In this document: in pieces, positions 9,601 to 18,443 of the stretch
Position numbering within the stretch: the stretch's first letter is position 1
How the letters are laid out: every line of letters begins with the position of its first letter
Made by a program: the position numbers and the translations under genes
Assembly: GCF_000282635.1 (NCBI RefSeq)
Contig: NZ_AKIW01000166.1
Location: 1 to 64,000, forward strand
Direction: 5' to 3'
Length of the DNA: 64,000 nt
DNA from: Variovorax sp. CF313
GTDB lineage: Bacteria; Pseudomonadota; Gammaproteobacteria; Burkholderiales; Burkholderiaceae_C
Notes under the pieces: model-generated
Told to the model about the DNA's origin: nothing
The model's input: the letters and a program-made list of their open reading frames with translations, nothing else
Database searches by the model: none

Positions 9601-11676
9601 TCAGATGCTGTGCGGGTCGACGTCGACCAGCCAGCGGATCACGCCCTTGCCCTCGGGCGTGCGCCGCAGTTCGTGCAACAGCGGCTGCCAGGCGGCCAGC
9701 AGGCGCTGCAGCGCCGCCCGCGAGGGGCTTTCGATCAGCATCTGCGCACGCTCCACATTCGCCACGCGCTGGATCGCCAGCGGCACGGCCGGGTAGCGCG
9801 TGACGAGCTCGGCACCCGGCAGCGCCTCGGCCTTGTCCGCGGCCGTGTTCAGGAAGCCCTGCGCCACCGGCTGCTCGCGCGCGTCGGCCCGCAGCAGCGC
9901 CTGGAACGCGAACGGCGGCATGCCGGCGGCGCGGCGCTCGTCGAGCTGCTGCTGCGCGAAGCTGGCGTAGTCGTGCCTGCGCAGCGCCATGAACAGCGGA
10001 TGCTGCGCATGGTGCGTCTGGATCCACATCTCGGCCTTGGCGCCTTGCGCGGCGAGGTAGGCGGCGTCGCGGCCTGCGCGGCCGGCCGACTGCATCAGCA
10101 GGCTGAACAGCCGCTCAGGCGCGCGGAAGTCGCTGGAGAACAGCGCACCGTCGGGGTTCACCGCGGCCACCAGCGTGATGCGGCGGAAGTCGTGGCCCTT
10201 GGCGATCATCTGCGTGCCGACCAGCACGTCGACCTCGCCCGCGTGAACGGCCGCGAGCTGCGATTCGAGCGCGCCCTGTTTCTTTGTGCTGTCGGCGTCG
10301 ATGCGCGCGATGCGCACCGCACTCCCGTCCGGGTGCTTCACGCCTGCGAACAGCTCGGCCAGGTGTTCTTCGAGCCGTTCCGTGCCGCGGCCCACAGGCG
10401 CGATGTCGGGGTTGCCGCAGGCCGGGCAGGCGCGCGGCACGCGCTCGGTGAAGCCGCAGTGGTGGCAGCGCAGCGTGCGGTCGATCTTGTGGAACACGCG
10501 GTAGGCGCTGCAGTGCGGGCACTCGCTCTTCCAGCCGCAGTCGCCGCAGGCCAGCACCGGCGCATAGCCGCGCCGGTTCAGGAAGATCATGCTCTGCTCG
10601 CCGCGCGCGATGCGCTGGCCGATGGCGTCGAGCAGCGCGGCGGAAATCACCGTTTTCGGCGGCTGCAGGTTCATGTCGACGAGCCGCACGGCGGGCAGCT
10701 CACCGGCGCCGATGCGCGAGGGCATGGCCAGCCGCACGTAGCGGCCGCCCGGGTCGTCGCCCTCGGCGGGCCGGCTCTGGTGCCAGCTCTCGAGCGAGGG
10801 CGTGGCCGAGCCCAGGATCACCTTGGCCTTCTCGCGCTGGCCGCGCCACACGGCGAGGTCGCGCGCCGAGTAGCGCGCGCCTTCCTGCTGCTTGTAGCTC
10901 GGGTCATGCTCCTCGTCGACCACGATGAGCTTCAGCCCCGGGATCGACGCGAACACCGCCATGCGCGTGCCCAGCACGATGCGCGCGGCGCCGCCATGCG
11001 CCGCCAGCCAGCTCGCGAGCCGCTGCGGATTCGTCATGCCGCTGTGCAGCGACACCACGGCCTCGTCGCCGAAGCGGGCCTTGAAGCGGGCTTCGAGCTG
11101 CGGCGTGAGGTTGATCTCGGGCACCATCACCAGCGCCTGCGCCTCGGGGTCGCGCGCGAGAAGGTCGGCCACGCAGCGCAGGTAGACCTCGGTCTTGCCG
11201 CTGCCGGTGCTGCCGACCAGCAGGAAGGTGCCCGTTTCTGCCTCGATGCGCGCCAGCGCGGCGGTCTGCTCCGCGCTCAGCGCGATCAGGTTGGCGGATT
11301 CGGCCGTCTCGGCCACCGGCCCGGCCGCCGTCCCGCGCTTGAGCCGGCGCGCCAGCTGCGCGGTCGACAGGTCGCGCAGCTGCGGCGGCAGCGCGGCCAG
11401 CGCGATCTCGCCGATCGAGCGCTGGTAGTAGCGCGCGGCGAAGGCCACCAGATCGCGCCAGGCCTCGCCCAGCGGGGCCAGTGCGTCGAGCGCCGCGCCC
11501 ACGGGCTTCAGCGCCCTGTCGGGCTCGGCGCCCGCCAGCGAAACCGGCTCGTTCCAGACCACGCCCAGCACCTCGCGCTTGCCCAGCGGCACGCGCACCA
11601 GCGTGCCCGGCACCAGCGGCTCGGTGCCGGCGTAGCTCAGCAGGTCGCCGAGCGCGGCATGCGCGGGCGTCTGCAC
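9601..11676 (-). CDS. priA: Primosomal replication restart helicase PriA
   Basis: Superfamily 2 helicase that reloads the replisome at collapsed forks. Walker A is GSTGSGKTE; the DEAH-type motif is VVDEEHD; motif III is LGSATPS. Eight clustered cysteines in C-x2-C pairs (CGDCGWKSECPHC, then CHHCGF and CPACG) bind two zinc ions. Later motifs include GTERLEEHL and LVGTQMIAKGHDF. The GTG start at 11676 gives 691 residues beginning VQTPAHAALGDLL; family similarity seems to extend about seven residues upstream (WRLDLAVQTP), yet the frame there has no ATG, GTG or TTG, so a CTG start (codon of ALPW) or an error cannot be excluded. It lies downstream of a structured 476-base gap after hemE. Confidence 0.92.
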   Translation of the reverse strand: MQTPAHAALGDLLSYAGTEPLVPGTLVRVPLGKREVLGVVWNEPVSLAGAEPDRALKPVGAALDALAPLGEAWRDLVAFAARYYQRSIGEIALAALPPQLRDLSTAQLARRLKRGTAAGPVAETAESANLIALSAEQTAALARIEAETGTFLLVGSTGSGKTEVYLRCVADLLARDPEAQALVMVPEINLTPQLEARFKARFGDEAVVSLHSGMTNPQRLASWLAAHGGAARIVLGTRMAVFASIPGLKLIVVDEEHDPSYKQQEGARYSARDLAVWRGQREKAKVILGSATPSLESWHQSRPAEGDDPGGRYVRLAMPSRIGAGELPAVRLVDMNLQPPKTVISAALLDAIGQRIARGEQSMIFLNRRGYAPVLACGDCGWKSECPHCSAYRVFHKIDRTLRCHHCGFTERVPRACPACGNPDIAPVGRGTERLEEHLAELFAGVKHPDGSAVRIARIDADSTKKQGALESQLAAVHAGEVDVLVGTQMIAKGHDFRRITLVAAVNPDGALFSSDFRAPERLFSLLMQSAGRAGRDAAYLAAQGAKAEMWIQTHHAQHPLFMALRRHDYASFAQQQLDERRAAGMPPFAFQALLRADAREQPVAQGFLNTAADKAEALPGAELVTRYPAVPLAIQRVANVERAQMLIESPSRAALQRLLAAWQPLLHELRRTPEGKGVIRWLVDVDPHSI

Positions 11677-12152
11677 CGCGAGGTCGAGCCGCCACGGCAG
11701 GGCCGGCGAAGCGCCGTCCGTCGTCTGGTGAGCCCCGCCGAGGGGTGAGCCGGCTGTGGAGATGAGCGGTCCTTCTTGGAAAGGTTTGTTAATGCGACTT
11801 TGAGCAAAAGCGCTTAAGTCGTTGATTTGTCTGGGCTTTGAGGCCCATCCAGAGTTTCTGTGGATAACTTTGTTGACAAGCGGGCTCGACTCGCTGCGAG
11901 GCCTTGAAAATCAAGGCTCTGGCTGGAATGCCCGGAAAAAAAGCAAAGTTCAAATCCTATATAAATCAACAACTTAGCTTCGCTATTTCTTTAGGAGCAA
12001 AGAAAGAGGCCACTCAGATAATCTTGCGCGGTGCAACACCTGTTTTGTGCATAAGTCAGCGCTGATAGACCGTTTTTGTGCTTGACAAACGGCTGCGAAC
12101 CCACTTTCGGGCAGGTCCGGCGCCATCGCCGGCCCGCCTCGAAGTGACGGTT
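11677..12152. other. Long structured AT-richer intergenic region between hemE and priA
   Basis: There is no gene in these 476 bases, an unusual length for this compact region, and base composition falls well below the flanks. It holds a consensus DnaA box (11859-11867), a perfect hairpin GCCTTGA-AAA-TCAAGGC (11901-11917), a smaller hairpin CTCG-CTG-CGAG just before it, two TTGACA hexamers (11873-11878 and 12082-12087) without good -10 partners, and an AT-rich TATATAAATC stretch near 11960. It might carry the priA promoter, a small RNA, or a DnaA-responsive control site. Confidence 0.5.
11859..11867 (-). promoter_or_regulatory. Consensus DnaA box
   Basis: TGTGGATAA on the plus strand is an exact TTATCCACA on the minus strand. 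It lies about 185 bases upstream of the priA start. Only one perfect box is present, so this is not an origin by itself; regulation of priA by DnaA is a possible role. Confidence 0.5.
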
Positions 12153-13262
12153 TCAACCGCGCAGCGCGCGCGACTGGGCGTGCACCGCCTGCACCAGCGC
12201 CGCCACATGCTCCGGAGGCGTGAACTGGCTGATGCCATGGCCCAGGTTGAAGATGTGGGTCGGGCCCTTGGCGTTGCGGTCGGCATGGGGCTTGCCGAAG
12301 GCGTTCAGCACCTTCGCCACCTCGGCCTCGATCTGCGCGGGCGGCGCGAACAGCACGTTGGGGTCGATGTTGCCCTGCAGCGCCTTGGCCTTGCCGTCGG
12401 TGCCTTCAGCGATCTGCCTGCGCGCGGTGGCGAGGTTCACGGTCCAGTCGACGCCGAGCACTTCGCAGTCGAGCTCGCGCATGGCGTCGAGCCACAGGCC
12501 ACCGCCCTTGGTGAACACGATGCGCGGCACGGGCTGGCCGTCGGCGCCGGTGCGTTTGAGGCCGGCCAGCACGCGGGCTGTGTAGGCGAGGCTGAATTCC
12601 TGGAACGCGCCGTCGGCCAGCACGCCGCCCCAGCTGTCGAACACCATCACGGCCTGCGCGCCGGCGTCGATCTGGGCGTTGAGGTACGTGGCCACCGAGT
12701 CGGCATTCACGGCCAGCAGGCGGTGCATGAGGTCGGGGCGTCCGTAGAGCATGCTCTTCACGAGGCGGTAGTCGCTGGAACCCGCGCCTTCCACCATGTA
12801 GCAGGCCAGCGTCCACGGGCTGCCCGAGAAGCCGATCAGCGGCACGCGGCCGTCCAGCGCCTTGCGGATCGAGGCCACGGCATCGAACACGTAGCGCAGC
12901 TTGTCCATGTCGGGCACTTCGAGCGCGGCGACGGCCGCCTCGTCGCGCACCGGGTGCGCGAAGCGCGGGCCCTCGCCGGCCTCGAACGACAGGCCCAGGC
13001 CCATCGCGTCGGGCACCGTCAGGATGTCGGAGAACAGGATGGCCGCGTCCAGCGGGTAGCGCGCCAGCGGCTGCAGCGTGACCTCGGTGGCGTAGTCGGT
13101 GTTGGTCGCCAGCCCCATGAAGCTGCCCGCCTTGGCGCGCGTGGCGACGTACTCCGGCAGGTAGCGGCCGGCCTGGCGCATGAGCCAGACGGGTGTGTGG
13201 TCGGTGGCCTGGCGCCAGCAGGCTCGCAGGAAGGTGTCGTTTTGCAGGGGGGCGAAAGGCAT
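12153..13262 (-). CDS. hemE: Uroporphyrinogen decarboxylase
   Basis: Cytoplasmic haem-biosynthesis enzyme that decarboxylates uroporphyrinogen III to coproporphyrinogen III. The N-terminal signature PVWLMRQAGRYLPEY carries the substrate-binding Arg residues. The catalytic aspartate lies in AILFSDILTVPDAMG, and GFSGSPWTLACYMVEG is the second family signature. The C-terminal HIFNLGHGISQFTPPEHV is also diagnostic. The 369-residue length is typical. It is preceded by the minus-strand MFS gene, 64 bases upstream, and may be transcribed alone. Confidence 0.95.
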   Translation of the reverse strand: MPFAPLQNDTFLRACWRQATDHTPVWLMRQAGRYLPEYVATRAKAGSFMGLATNTDYATEVTLQPLARYPLDAAILFSDILTVPDAMGLGLSFEAGEGPRFAHPVRDEAAVAALEVPDMDKLRYVFDAVASIRKALDGRVPLIGFSGSPWTLACYMVEGAGSSDYRLVKSMLYGRPDLMHRLLAVNADSVATYLNAQIDAGAQAVMVFDSWGGVLADGAFQEFSLAYTARVLAGLKRTGADGQPVPRIVFTKGGGLWLDAMRELDCEVLGVDWTVNLATARRQIAEGTDGKAKALQGNIDPNVLFAPPAQIEAEVAKVLNAFGKPHADRNAKGPTHIFNLGHGISQFTPPEHVAALVQAVHAQSRALRG

Positions 13263-13326
13263 TCCGCGATTGTCGCAGGGGTGTGTCCCGGCTCCCCGCA
13301 GCCCGGCCTATCGCCTATCGATGCGC

Positions 13327-14664
13327 TCAGACCACCGGCACGCGCCGCGCATCGGCCGGGTCCACGTTGCGCCGGTACAGCAGCAGCGTCGCAATCAGCC
13401 CGCACACCGCGGCGGCCGTCATCCACAGCCCCGGCGCGCCCTTGTCGCCGGTCATCTCGATCAGCCCTGTCGCGATCGCCGGCGTGAAGCCGCCGAACAG
13501 CGCCGTCGCCAGGCTGTATGCGAGCGAGAAGCCGGCGGTGCGCACGTTCACCGGCATCACCTCGGTGAGCGCCACGACCATCGCGCCGTTGTAGCTTGCG
13601 TAGAGGAACGACAGCCACAGCTCGACCTCGAGCATGCGTACAAAACTCGGCGCGCCGACCAGCCACTTGAGCGACGGGTACGCGGTCAGGATGGTCAGCA
13701 CCGTGAACAGGATCAGCAGCGGCTTGCGGCCCACGCGGTCCGACAGCGAGCCCATGATCGGCAGCCAGATGAAGTTGGAAATGGCCACGCACAGCGTGAC
13801 GATCAGCGCGTCGGTCGTGCTCAGGTGCAGCACGGCCTTGCCGAAGGTGGGCGTGTAGACGGTGATCAGGTAGAACGACACGGTGGTCATCGACACCAGC
13901 ATCATCCCGGCGAGCACGAGGCCCCAGTTGGCGATCATCGACTGGAAGATCTCGCGCGCGTCGGGCCGGTGCTTGCGCGCCATGAACTCCTCGGTCTCCT
14001 GCAGCGAGCGGCGGATGATGAACAGCGCCGGCACGATCAGGCAGCCCACGAAGAACGGAATGCGCCAGTAGAAGTCGCCGATCTCCTGCGGCGTGAAGGT
14101 CACGTTGAGCCAGTAGCCGAGCGCAGCCGCCACGACGATGGCCACCTGTTGGCTGGCCGACTGCCAGCTCACGTAGAAGCCCTTGCGGCCCGGCGTGGCC
14201 ATTTCCGACAGGTACACCGACACGCCGCCCAACTCCACGCCGGCCGAGAAGCCCTGCAGCAGCCGGCCGACCAGCACCAGCAGCGGCGCGACGAGGCCGA
14301 TGGTGGCGTAGGAAGGTACGCAGGCGATCAGCAGGGTGCCGACGGCCATCAGCGCGAGCGTGACGATCAGGCCCTGGCGGCGGCCGACGCGGTCGACGTA
14401 CGCGCCGAGAAAGATCGCGCCCAGCGGCCGCATCAGGAAGCCCGCGCCGAAGGTCATGAACGTGAGCATCAGCGAGGCGAACTCGTTGCCCGCGGGGAAG
14501 AACGCCTTCGAGATCTGCGTGGCGTAGAAGCCGAACAGGAAGAAGTCGAACATCTCCATGAAGTTGCCGCCGGTCACGCGCAGGACAGTGGCGAACTTGG
14601 AGGAAGAGGCGGAGGAGGCGTGGGCGGCCGTGCCCGGTTGCGCGGCGGTGGGCGCAGGATTCAT
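13327..14664 (-). CDS. MFS metabolite:H+ symporter, citrate/tricarballylate type
   Basis: Twelve-helix inner-membrane transporter of the metabolite:H+ symporter family. The N terminus GGNFMEMFDFFLFGFYAT is very close to the start of CitA/TcuC citrate and tricarballylate carriers. Two copies of the MFS loop are seen: DRVGRRQG after helix 2 and DRVGRKPL after helix 8. The helix-4/5 segment GRLLQGFSAGVELGGVSVYL, with its acidic residue, is also typical. Length is 445 residues, as usual. The likely substrates are citrate or related tricarboxylates, but this family also carries shikimate, proline and ketoglutarate. No tricarballylate or citrate catabolic gene is adjacent, so the substrate is not supported by context. 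Confidence 0.82.
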   Translation of the reverse strand: MNPAPTAAQPGTAAHASSASSSKFATVLRVTGGNFMEMFDFFLFGFYATQISKAFFPAGNEFASLMLTFMTFGAGFLMRPLGAIFLGAYVDRVGRRQGLIVTLALMAVGTLLIACVPSYATIGLVAPLLVLVGRLLQGFSAGVELGGVSVYLSEMATPGRKGFYVSWQSASQQVAIVVAAALGYWLNVTFTPQEIGDFYWRIPFFVGCLIVPALFIIRRSLQETEEFMARKHRPDAREIFQSMIANWGLVLAGMMLVSMTTVSFYLITVYTPTFGKAVLHLSTTDALIVTLCVAISNFIWLPIMGSLSDRVGRKPLLILFTVLTILTAYPSLKWLVGAPSFVRMLEVELWLSFLYASYNGAMVVALTEVMPVNVRTAGFSLAYSLATALFGGFTPAIATGLIEMTGDKGAPGLWMTAAAVCGLIATLLLYRRNVDPADARRVPVV

Positions 14665-14745
14665 CTGGTTGTCCCCTTGGGCGATATTGGCGATGTGCTC
14701 GCCCGAGGGTAGGTGGGCTTCCCGACCGCTGGCTGACTGTGCGAG

Positions 14746-15381
14746 TCAGGTAGCTGTCACTGGCAGCGTCACGCGCGAGGCCCGGGCCCCGAGGACGAGG
14801 ACGCTCCATGTCACATCTGCGCGGCCGAGCATGTCCTCGCGCTGGCCTAGAAACCGGCGCCGCAGACCGTGCGCTTCGGCAAGCTCGCAGGTCTCCTGAG
14901 CCGACACCTCGAACATCCGCCGGCCCGCGGGCACGGGGCCATGGCGCAGCGACATTGCAATCTGCCCGCCGTCGGCCACCAGTCCGGCAAGGGCCGCCAT
15001 CGCGGCGCGACGTTCCGCGTCGTCGAGGTGCATCCAGACGGCGGTCAGCAGGATCAGGTCGTATCGCTCGCCGAGCGCCCGGGTGCGATGCAGGCCGGGC
15101 AGGTGGTCGTCGACCCACTCGATGGGCAGCGCGGCGTGGCGGCGCAGGCCTTCGGCGCGGAGTTCGGCGGTCGGTTCCACGGCCACGACCCGGTGGCCCA
15201 GCGCGGCCAGCGCCGCCGCGTCGCGCCCGGCGCCGGCGCCGATGTCGAGCACGCGGGCCGGCGGCGGGGGAAAGAGATGCAGCACCTCGCGGTGTACGTC
15301 GGCGAAGTGCAGGCTTTCGTACTGGGTGGCCAGCGCCGCGGCGTTGGCTCCGTATCCGGCGGTGCCCGGGACTTGCGTCAT
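14746..15381 (-). CDS. Class I SAM-dependent methyltransferase
   Basis: A 211-residue protein with a Rossmann-like SAM-binding domain. Motif I is VLDIGAGAGRDAAALA; the acidic end of strand 2 is VVAVEPT; motif post-I continues to IEWVDDHLPGL; the motif for strand 4 is YDLILLTAVWMHLDD. The C-terminal region reads RMFEVSAQETCELAEAHGL. The methylated substrate cannot be deduced. The ATG at 15381 follows the redoxin stop by 11 bases, so both are probably on one transcript. Confidence 0.78.
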   Translation of the reverse strand: MTQVPGTAGYGANAAALATQYESLHFADVHREVLHLFPPPPARVLDIGAGAGRDAAALAALGHRVVAVEPTAELRAEGLRRHAALPIEWVDDHLPGLHRTRALGERYDLILLTAVWMHLDDAERRAAMAALAGLVADGGQIAMSLRHGPVPAGRRMFEVSAQETCELAEAHGLRRRFLGQREDMLGRADVTWSVLVLGARASRVTLPVTAT

Positions 15382-15392
15382 CCGGGTCGGGC

Positions 15393-16085
15393 TCAGGTCT
15401 TGTACTTGATCGAGCAGCCGTAGGGCCGCGTGCTGGCGGCCGAGATCGGCTTGCCGCCGAAGGCCTCGCCCAGTGCCTGGTTCACGTAGTTGGTCGCGGT
15501 CTTGATGTCGTCCGCCCGCGCCGAGGCGATGCTGTCGATGCCGCCCGCATACACCAGCGTGCCCTTGGGGTCGATGATGAAGATGTGCGGCGTGGTGCGC
15601 GCGCCGTAGACCTGGCCGATGACGCCGTCCTCGTCCATCAGCACGGCGGTGGGCGCGGCCTTCTGCGACTTCATCCAGGCGTCGAGCGCCTCGGGCTTGA
15701 GGTAGTCGGTGGCGGCGCGCTCGGTGGAATTGATGGCCAACCACACCACGCCCTTGTCGGTCGCGGCCTTCTGGGTGGCGGGCATGTTGCCGCTGCCGTA
15801 ATGCTTGCGCACGAAGGGGCAGCCGGGGTTGGTCCATTCGAGCACCACGAACTTGCCCGCGAAATCGGACAGCTTGTGCTTGGCGCCGCTGGTGTCGACG
15901 GCGATGAAATCGGGCGCCTGCTGGCCCACCGCGGGCGCGGCGGCGGCATTGGTACCCATCAGGAAGGTGGCGCCGAGCGCCACGGCGGCGGCAACGACCG
16001 CACGGCGGGAGGCCCGGCTCAGTGCGGCGCGGGCATGGCGCGCGGCACGGCGGGAGCGCGAGTCTGTGGATGGCGAAAGAGACAT
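15393..16085 (-). CDS. Exported redoxin-family (AhpC/TSA-like) protein
   Basis: A 230-residue thioredoxin-fold protein. The basic N terminus has twin arginines (ASRRAVVAAAVALG), suggesting Tat or Sec export, and the mature part starts near AAPAVGQQAPDF. The redoxin domain shows the motif WTNPGCPFVRKHY, with a single active-site Cys, then TPHIFIIDPKGTLVYAGGID. A second Cys occurs in the C-terminal YGCSIKY, which is conserved in the subfamily and may be the resolving residue. It probably acts as a periplasmic peroxidase or thiol protein. It lies 94 bases downstream of the DsbD-like gene on the same strand, which could supply its electrons. Confidence 0.8.
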   Translation of the reverse strand: MSLSPSTDSRSRRAARHARAALSRASRRAVVAAAVALGATFLMGTNAAAAPAVGQQAPDFIAVDTSGAKHKLSDFAGKFVVLEWTNPGCPFVRKHYGSGNMPATQKAATDKGVVWLAINSTERAATDYLKPEALDAWMKSQKAAPTAVLMDEDGVIGQVYGARTTPHIFIIDPKGTLVYAGGIDSIASARADDIKTATNYVNQALGEAFGGKPISAASTRPYGCSIKYKT

Positions 16086-16179
16086 GGCCAGCTTGAACTC
16101 CAGAACAAAATTCCAAACAACAACTGCAGCTTAGAACGGTTTCTTCAAGTGCGTGTGACAACCCATGTCACGCTGGTGG

Positions 16180-18399
16180 TCAAAGTGCGGCGAGGGCGGC
16201 GCGGACTTCGTCCTTGCCCAATATCTCGGTCAGCACGACGGGCGGCTTGCCCGGCGCCTGCAGCACGTACACCGGCACGCCGCTGCGGCCCAGCGCGGTG
16301 AGCGCGGCGGTGATGGCGGGGTCGCGCCGAGTCCAGTCGGCGCGCAGCATGGCGACCTTCTTCGCATCGAAGTCGGCCAGCACCGCGGCATCGGAGAGCG
16401 TGCTCTTCTTGTTGTACTGGCAGGTCACGCACCACGCAGCGGTGAAGTCGATGAACACCGGCTGGCCGGCGCCCGACAGCTCGGACACCCGCTCGGCGGA
16501 CCAGGGCTGCCAGCGCTGGCCGGCGGTGCCGGATGCCGCCGCCAGCCTGGCCGGCTCCACCACCTGCAGCACATTGCGGCCGATGGTGGCGGTCAGCACG
16601 GCCGTGAAGCCGATCAGCACGGTGGCGATCACGACCCGCGTGCGCCCGCGCAGCGTGAGCGCCCAGACGATGGCGGCCAGGCACACCAGCAGCGCGAGCA
16701 GCGTGCCGGCGCCGTCGATGCCGCTTTGCTGGCCCAGCACCCACACCAGCCAGGCCACGGTGGCGAACATCGGAAAGGCGAGCAGGCGGCGCAGCGTGCC
16801 CATCCACGGGCCGGGCTTCGGCAGCAGGTACGCCACGGCGGGCACGAAGCCGGCCACGAGGTACGGCAGCGCCAGCCCGAAGCCCAGCGCCGCGAACAGC
16901 AGCAGCGCCTGGCCGGCCGGCAGGCCGATGGCGAAACCCAGCGACACGCCCATGAACGGCGCGGTGCAGGGCGAGGCGATGACCACGGCGAGCACGCCCG
17001 AGAGAAAGTCGTTGGCCAGCGGGTGCTTGGCCTGCGCGCTGCACACCGACGAGGGCGCGGCGCGGCCGAACTCGAACACGCCCACGAGGTTGAGCCCGAT
17101 CAGTGTGAACAGCGCCGCCAGCGCAGCGACCACGCCCGGCGACTGCAGCTGGAAGCCCCAGCCCAGCCCGGCGCCGGCCGCGCGCAGCGCGAGCATGCCG
17201 CCGCCCAGCGCGAGGAAGGACAGCATCACGCCGCCCGTGTAGGCCAGCCCGGCCTTGCGGTGCGCGCTGGCGTTGCCCGCCTGCCGCGCGAAGCCCAGTA
17301 CCTTGATCGCGAGGATCGGGAACACGCAGGGCATGAGGTTGAGCAGCAGGCCGCCGATCAGCGCGCCCAGCAGCGCGGCCATGAAGGTGGTCGAGGAGGG
17401 CGCCGGAGCATCGCCGGCCGGGGCTGTTGCCTTGGCTGCATTGGCGGTGAGCGCAGCCTGCAGCGCCGGCGACACCTCGGCGCGCGGCGCAGTGCCTGCC
17501 GGCCAGGCGCCCGTGACCGGCGCTTCGGCGCGCCAGGCCACCGGCTGGCCGGCTTGCCGGTCGGACTCGGCCAGCGCCACCACCACCGGCATCACCGTGG
17601 GGCTCGCGCTGCGCTGATCGGCCAGCGGCAGCGTCGCCGTCCAGGTGCCGCCCTGCCAGGATTGGGTCCAGTCCTTGCCGGAGACGGCCGCGGTGCGGAT
17701 CACCTCGGGGGTCTCGGGGAAGAAGCCCAGCGTCTTGCCCTGCACGGCGGCGGGCAGGCCTTCGAGGCGCACTTTCAGGTTGTGGCCATCGACCTCGATG
17801 GTGCCGGCCTTGGCCAGCGGCTGCGGCTGGGCCGCCAGTGCGGCGTCGAACTCGGCCTTGTGCAGCGCGGTCGAGCCCTGCAGCGGCAGGGGCAGCGTGA
17901 ACGTGCCTTCTTCGGGGATGCATTCCTTGCGGCAGACCAGCCAGGAAGCCTTGAGCCGGATGTCCATGGCCGGCGTGCCGCCGCCCAGCGCCACCGGCGG
18001 CTTGTAGAGCGTCGACACCTCCAGCGGCACCGGCAGCAGCACGGTGTTTTCGTAGCCGTAGTTGGCGAGGTTGCCGACCGGGATCTTCGTCGGCACCGGC
18101 CAGGCGATCTCGCCGGTGGACACGCCGGCCGGCAGCGTCCACGCCATCTCGGTGGGAAGGCCCGAATCGCCGGCGTTCTTCCAGTAGGTGTGCCACTCGG
18201 GCTGGTGCGTGATCTGCAGGCCGACCCAGACCGGGGCGCCGGGCGCCACGCCGTCGGGGGCGTGGGCGATCAGTTCGGCGCGCACGTGGGGGGTGGTCAC
18301 CACGGCGCCTGGCTTGGAAGCCAATTGCGCCGCAGCCGGCATGCTGGCTGCGGTGATTGCTATCAGAAGCGTAGCGAAATGGATGCGCGAAAAGATCAT
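16180..18399 (-). CDS. DsbD/ScsB-like thiol:disulfide interchange protein
   Basis: Inner-membrane protein that carries reducing power from cytoplasmic thioredoxin to the periplasm. Residues 1-24 are a signal peptide. The periplasmic N-terminal domain has the ScsB-type pair CRKEC followed by IPEEG. The central eight-helix domain has the paired cysteines in LMPCVFPILAIKVL and VIASPCTAPFMG. The C-terminal thioredoxin domain contains C657-V-T-C660 in the segment TAAWCVTCQY. Its 739 residues are longer than E. coli DsbD, and the N-terminal domain differs from classical DsbD, so it is closer to the ScsB/DipZ-like group. The ATG at 18399 fits the signal peptide, although the ribosome binding site is weak. 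The redoxin and a methyltransferase follow on the same strand. Confidence 0.87.
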   Translation of the reverse strand: MIFSRIHFATLLIAITAASMPAAAQLASKPGAVVTTPHVRAELIAHAPDGVAPGAPVWVGLQITHQPEWHTYWKNAGDSGLPTEMAWTLPAGVSTGEIAWPVPTKIPVGNLANYGYENTVLLPVPLEVSTLYKPPVALGGGTPAMDIRLKASWLVCRKECIPEEGTFTLPLPLQGSTALHKAEFDAALAAQPQPLAKAGTIEVDGHNLKVRLEGLPAAVQGKTLGFFPETPEVIRTAAVSGKDWTQSWQGGTWTATLPLADQRSASPTVMPVVVALAESDRQAGQPVAWRAEAPVTGAWPAGTAPRAEVSPALQAALTANAAKATAPAGDAPAPSSTTFMAALLGALIGGLLLNLMPCVFPILAIKVLGFARQAGNASAHRKAGLAYTGGVMLSFLALGGGMLALRAAGAGLGWGFQLQSPGVVAALAALFTLIGLNLVGVFEFGRAAPSSVCSAQAKHPLANDFLSGVLAVVIASPCTAPFMGVSLGFAIGLPAGQALLLFAALGFGLALPYLVAGFVPAVAYLLPKPGPWMGTLRRLLAFPMFATVAWLVWVLGQQSGIDGAGTLLALLVCLAAIVWALTLRGRTRVVIATVLIGFTAVLTATIGRNVLQVVEPARLAAASGTAGQRWQPWSAERVSELSGAGQPVFIDFTAAWCVTCQYNKKSTLSDAAVLADFDAKKVAMLRADWTRRDPAITAALTALGRSGVPVYVLQAPGKPPVVLTEILGKDEVRAALAAL

Positions 18400-18443
18400 G
18401 CCGTCAGTCGGAGCATTCAATGGAGGCGAAGTTCCGGGCCGTT

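Noticed and set aside
9610..11748. Plus-strand open frame of 712 codons opposite priA
   Set aside because: Antisense to PriA with all motifs; low-complexity product.
11859..11867. Chromosomal origin near hemE-priA
   Set aside because: Only one perfect DnaA box, no dnaA/dnaN neighbours and no AT-rich 13-mer array, so it is not called an origin.
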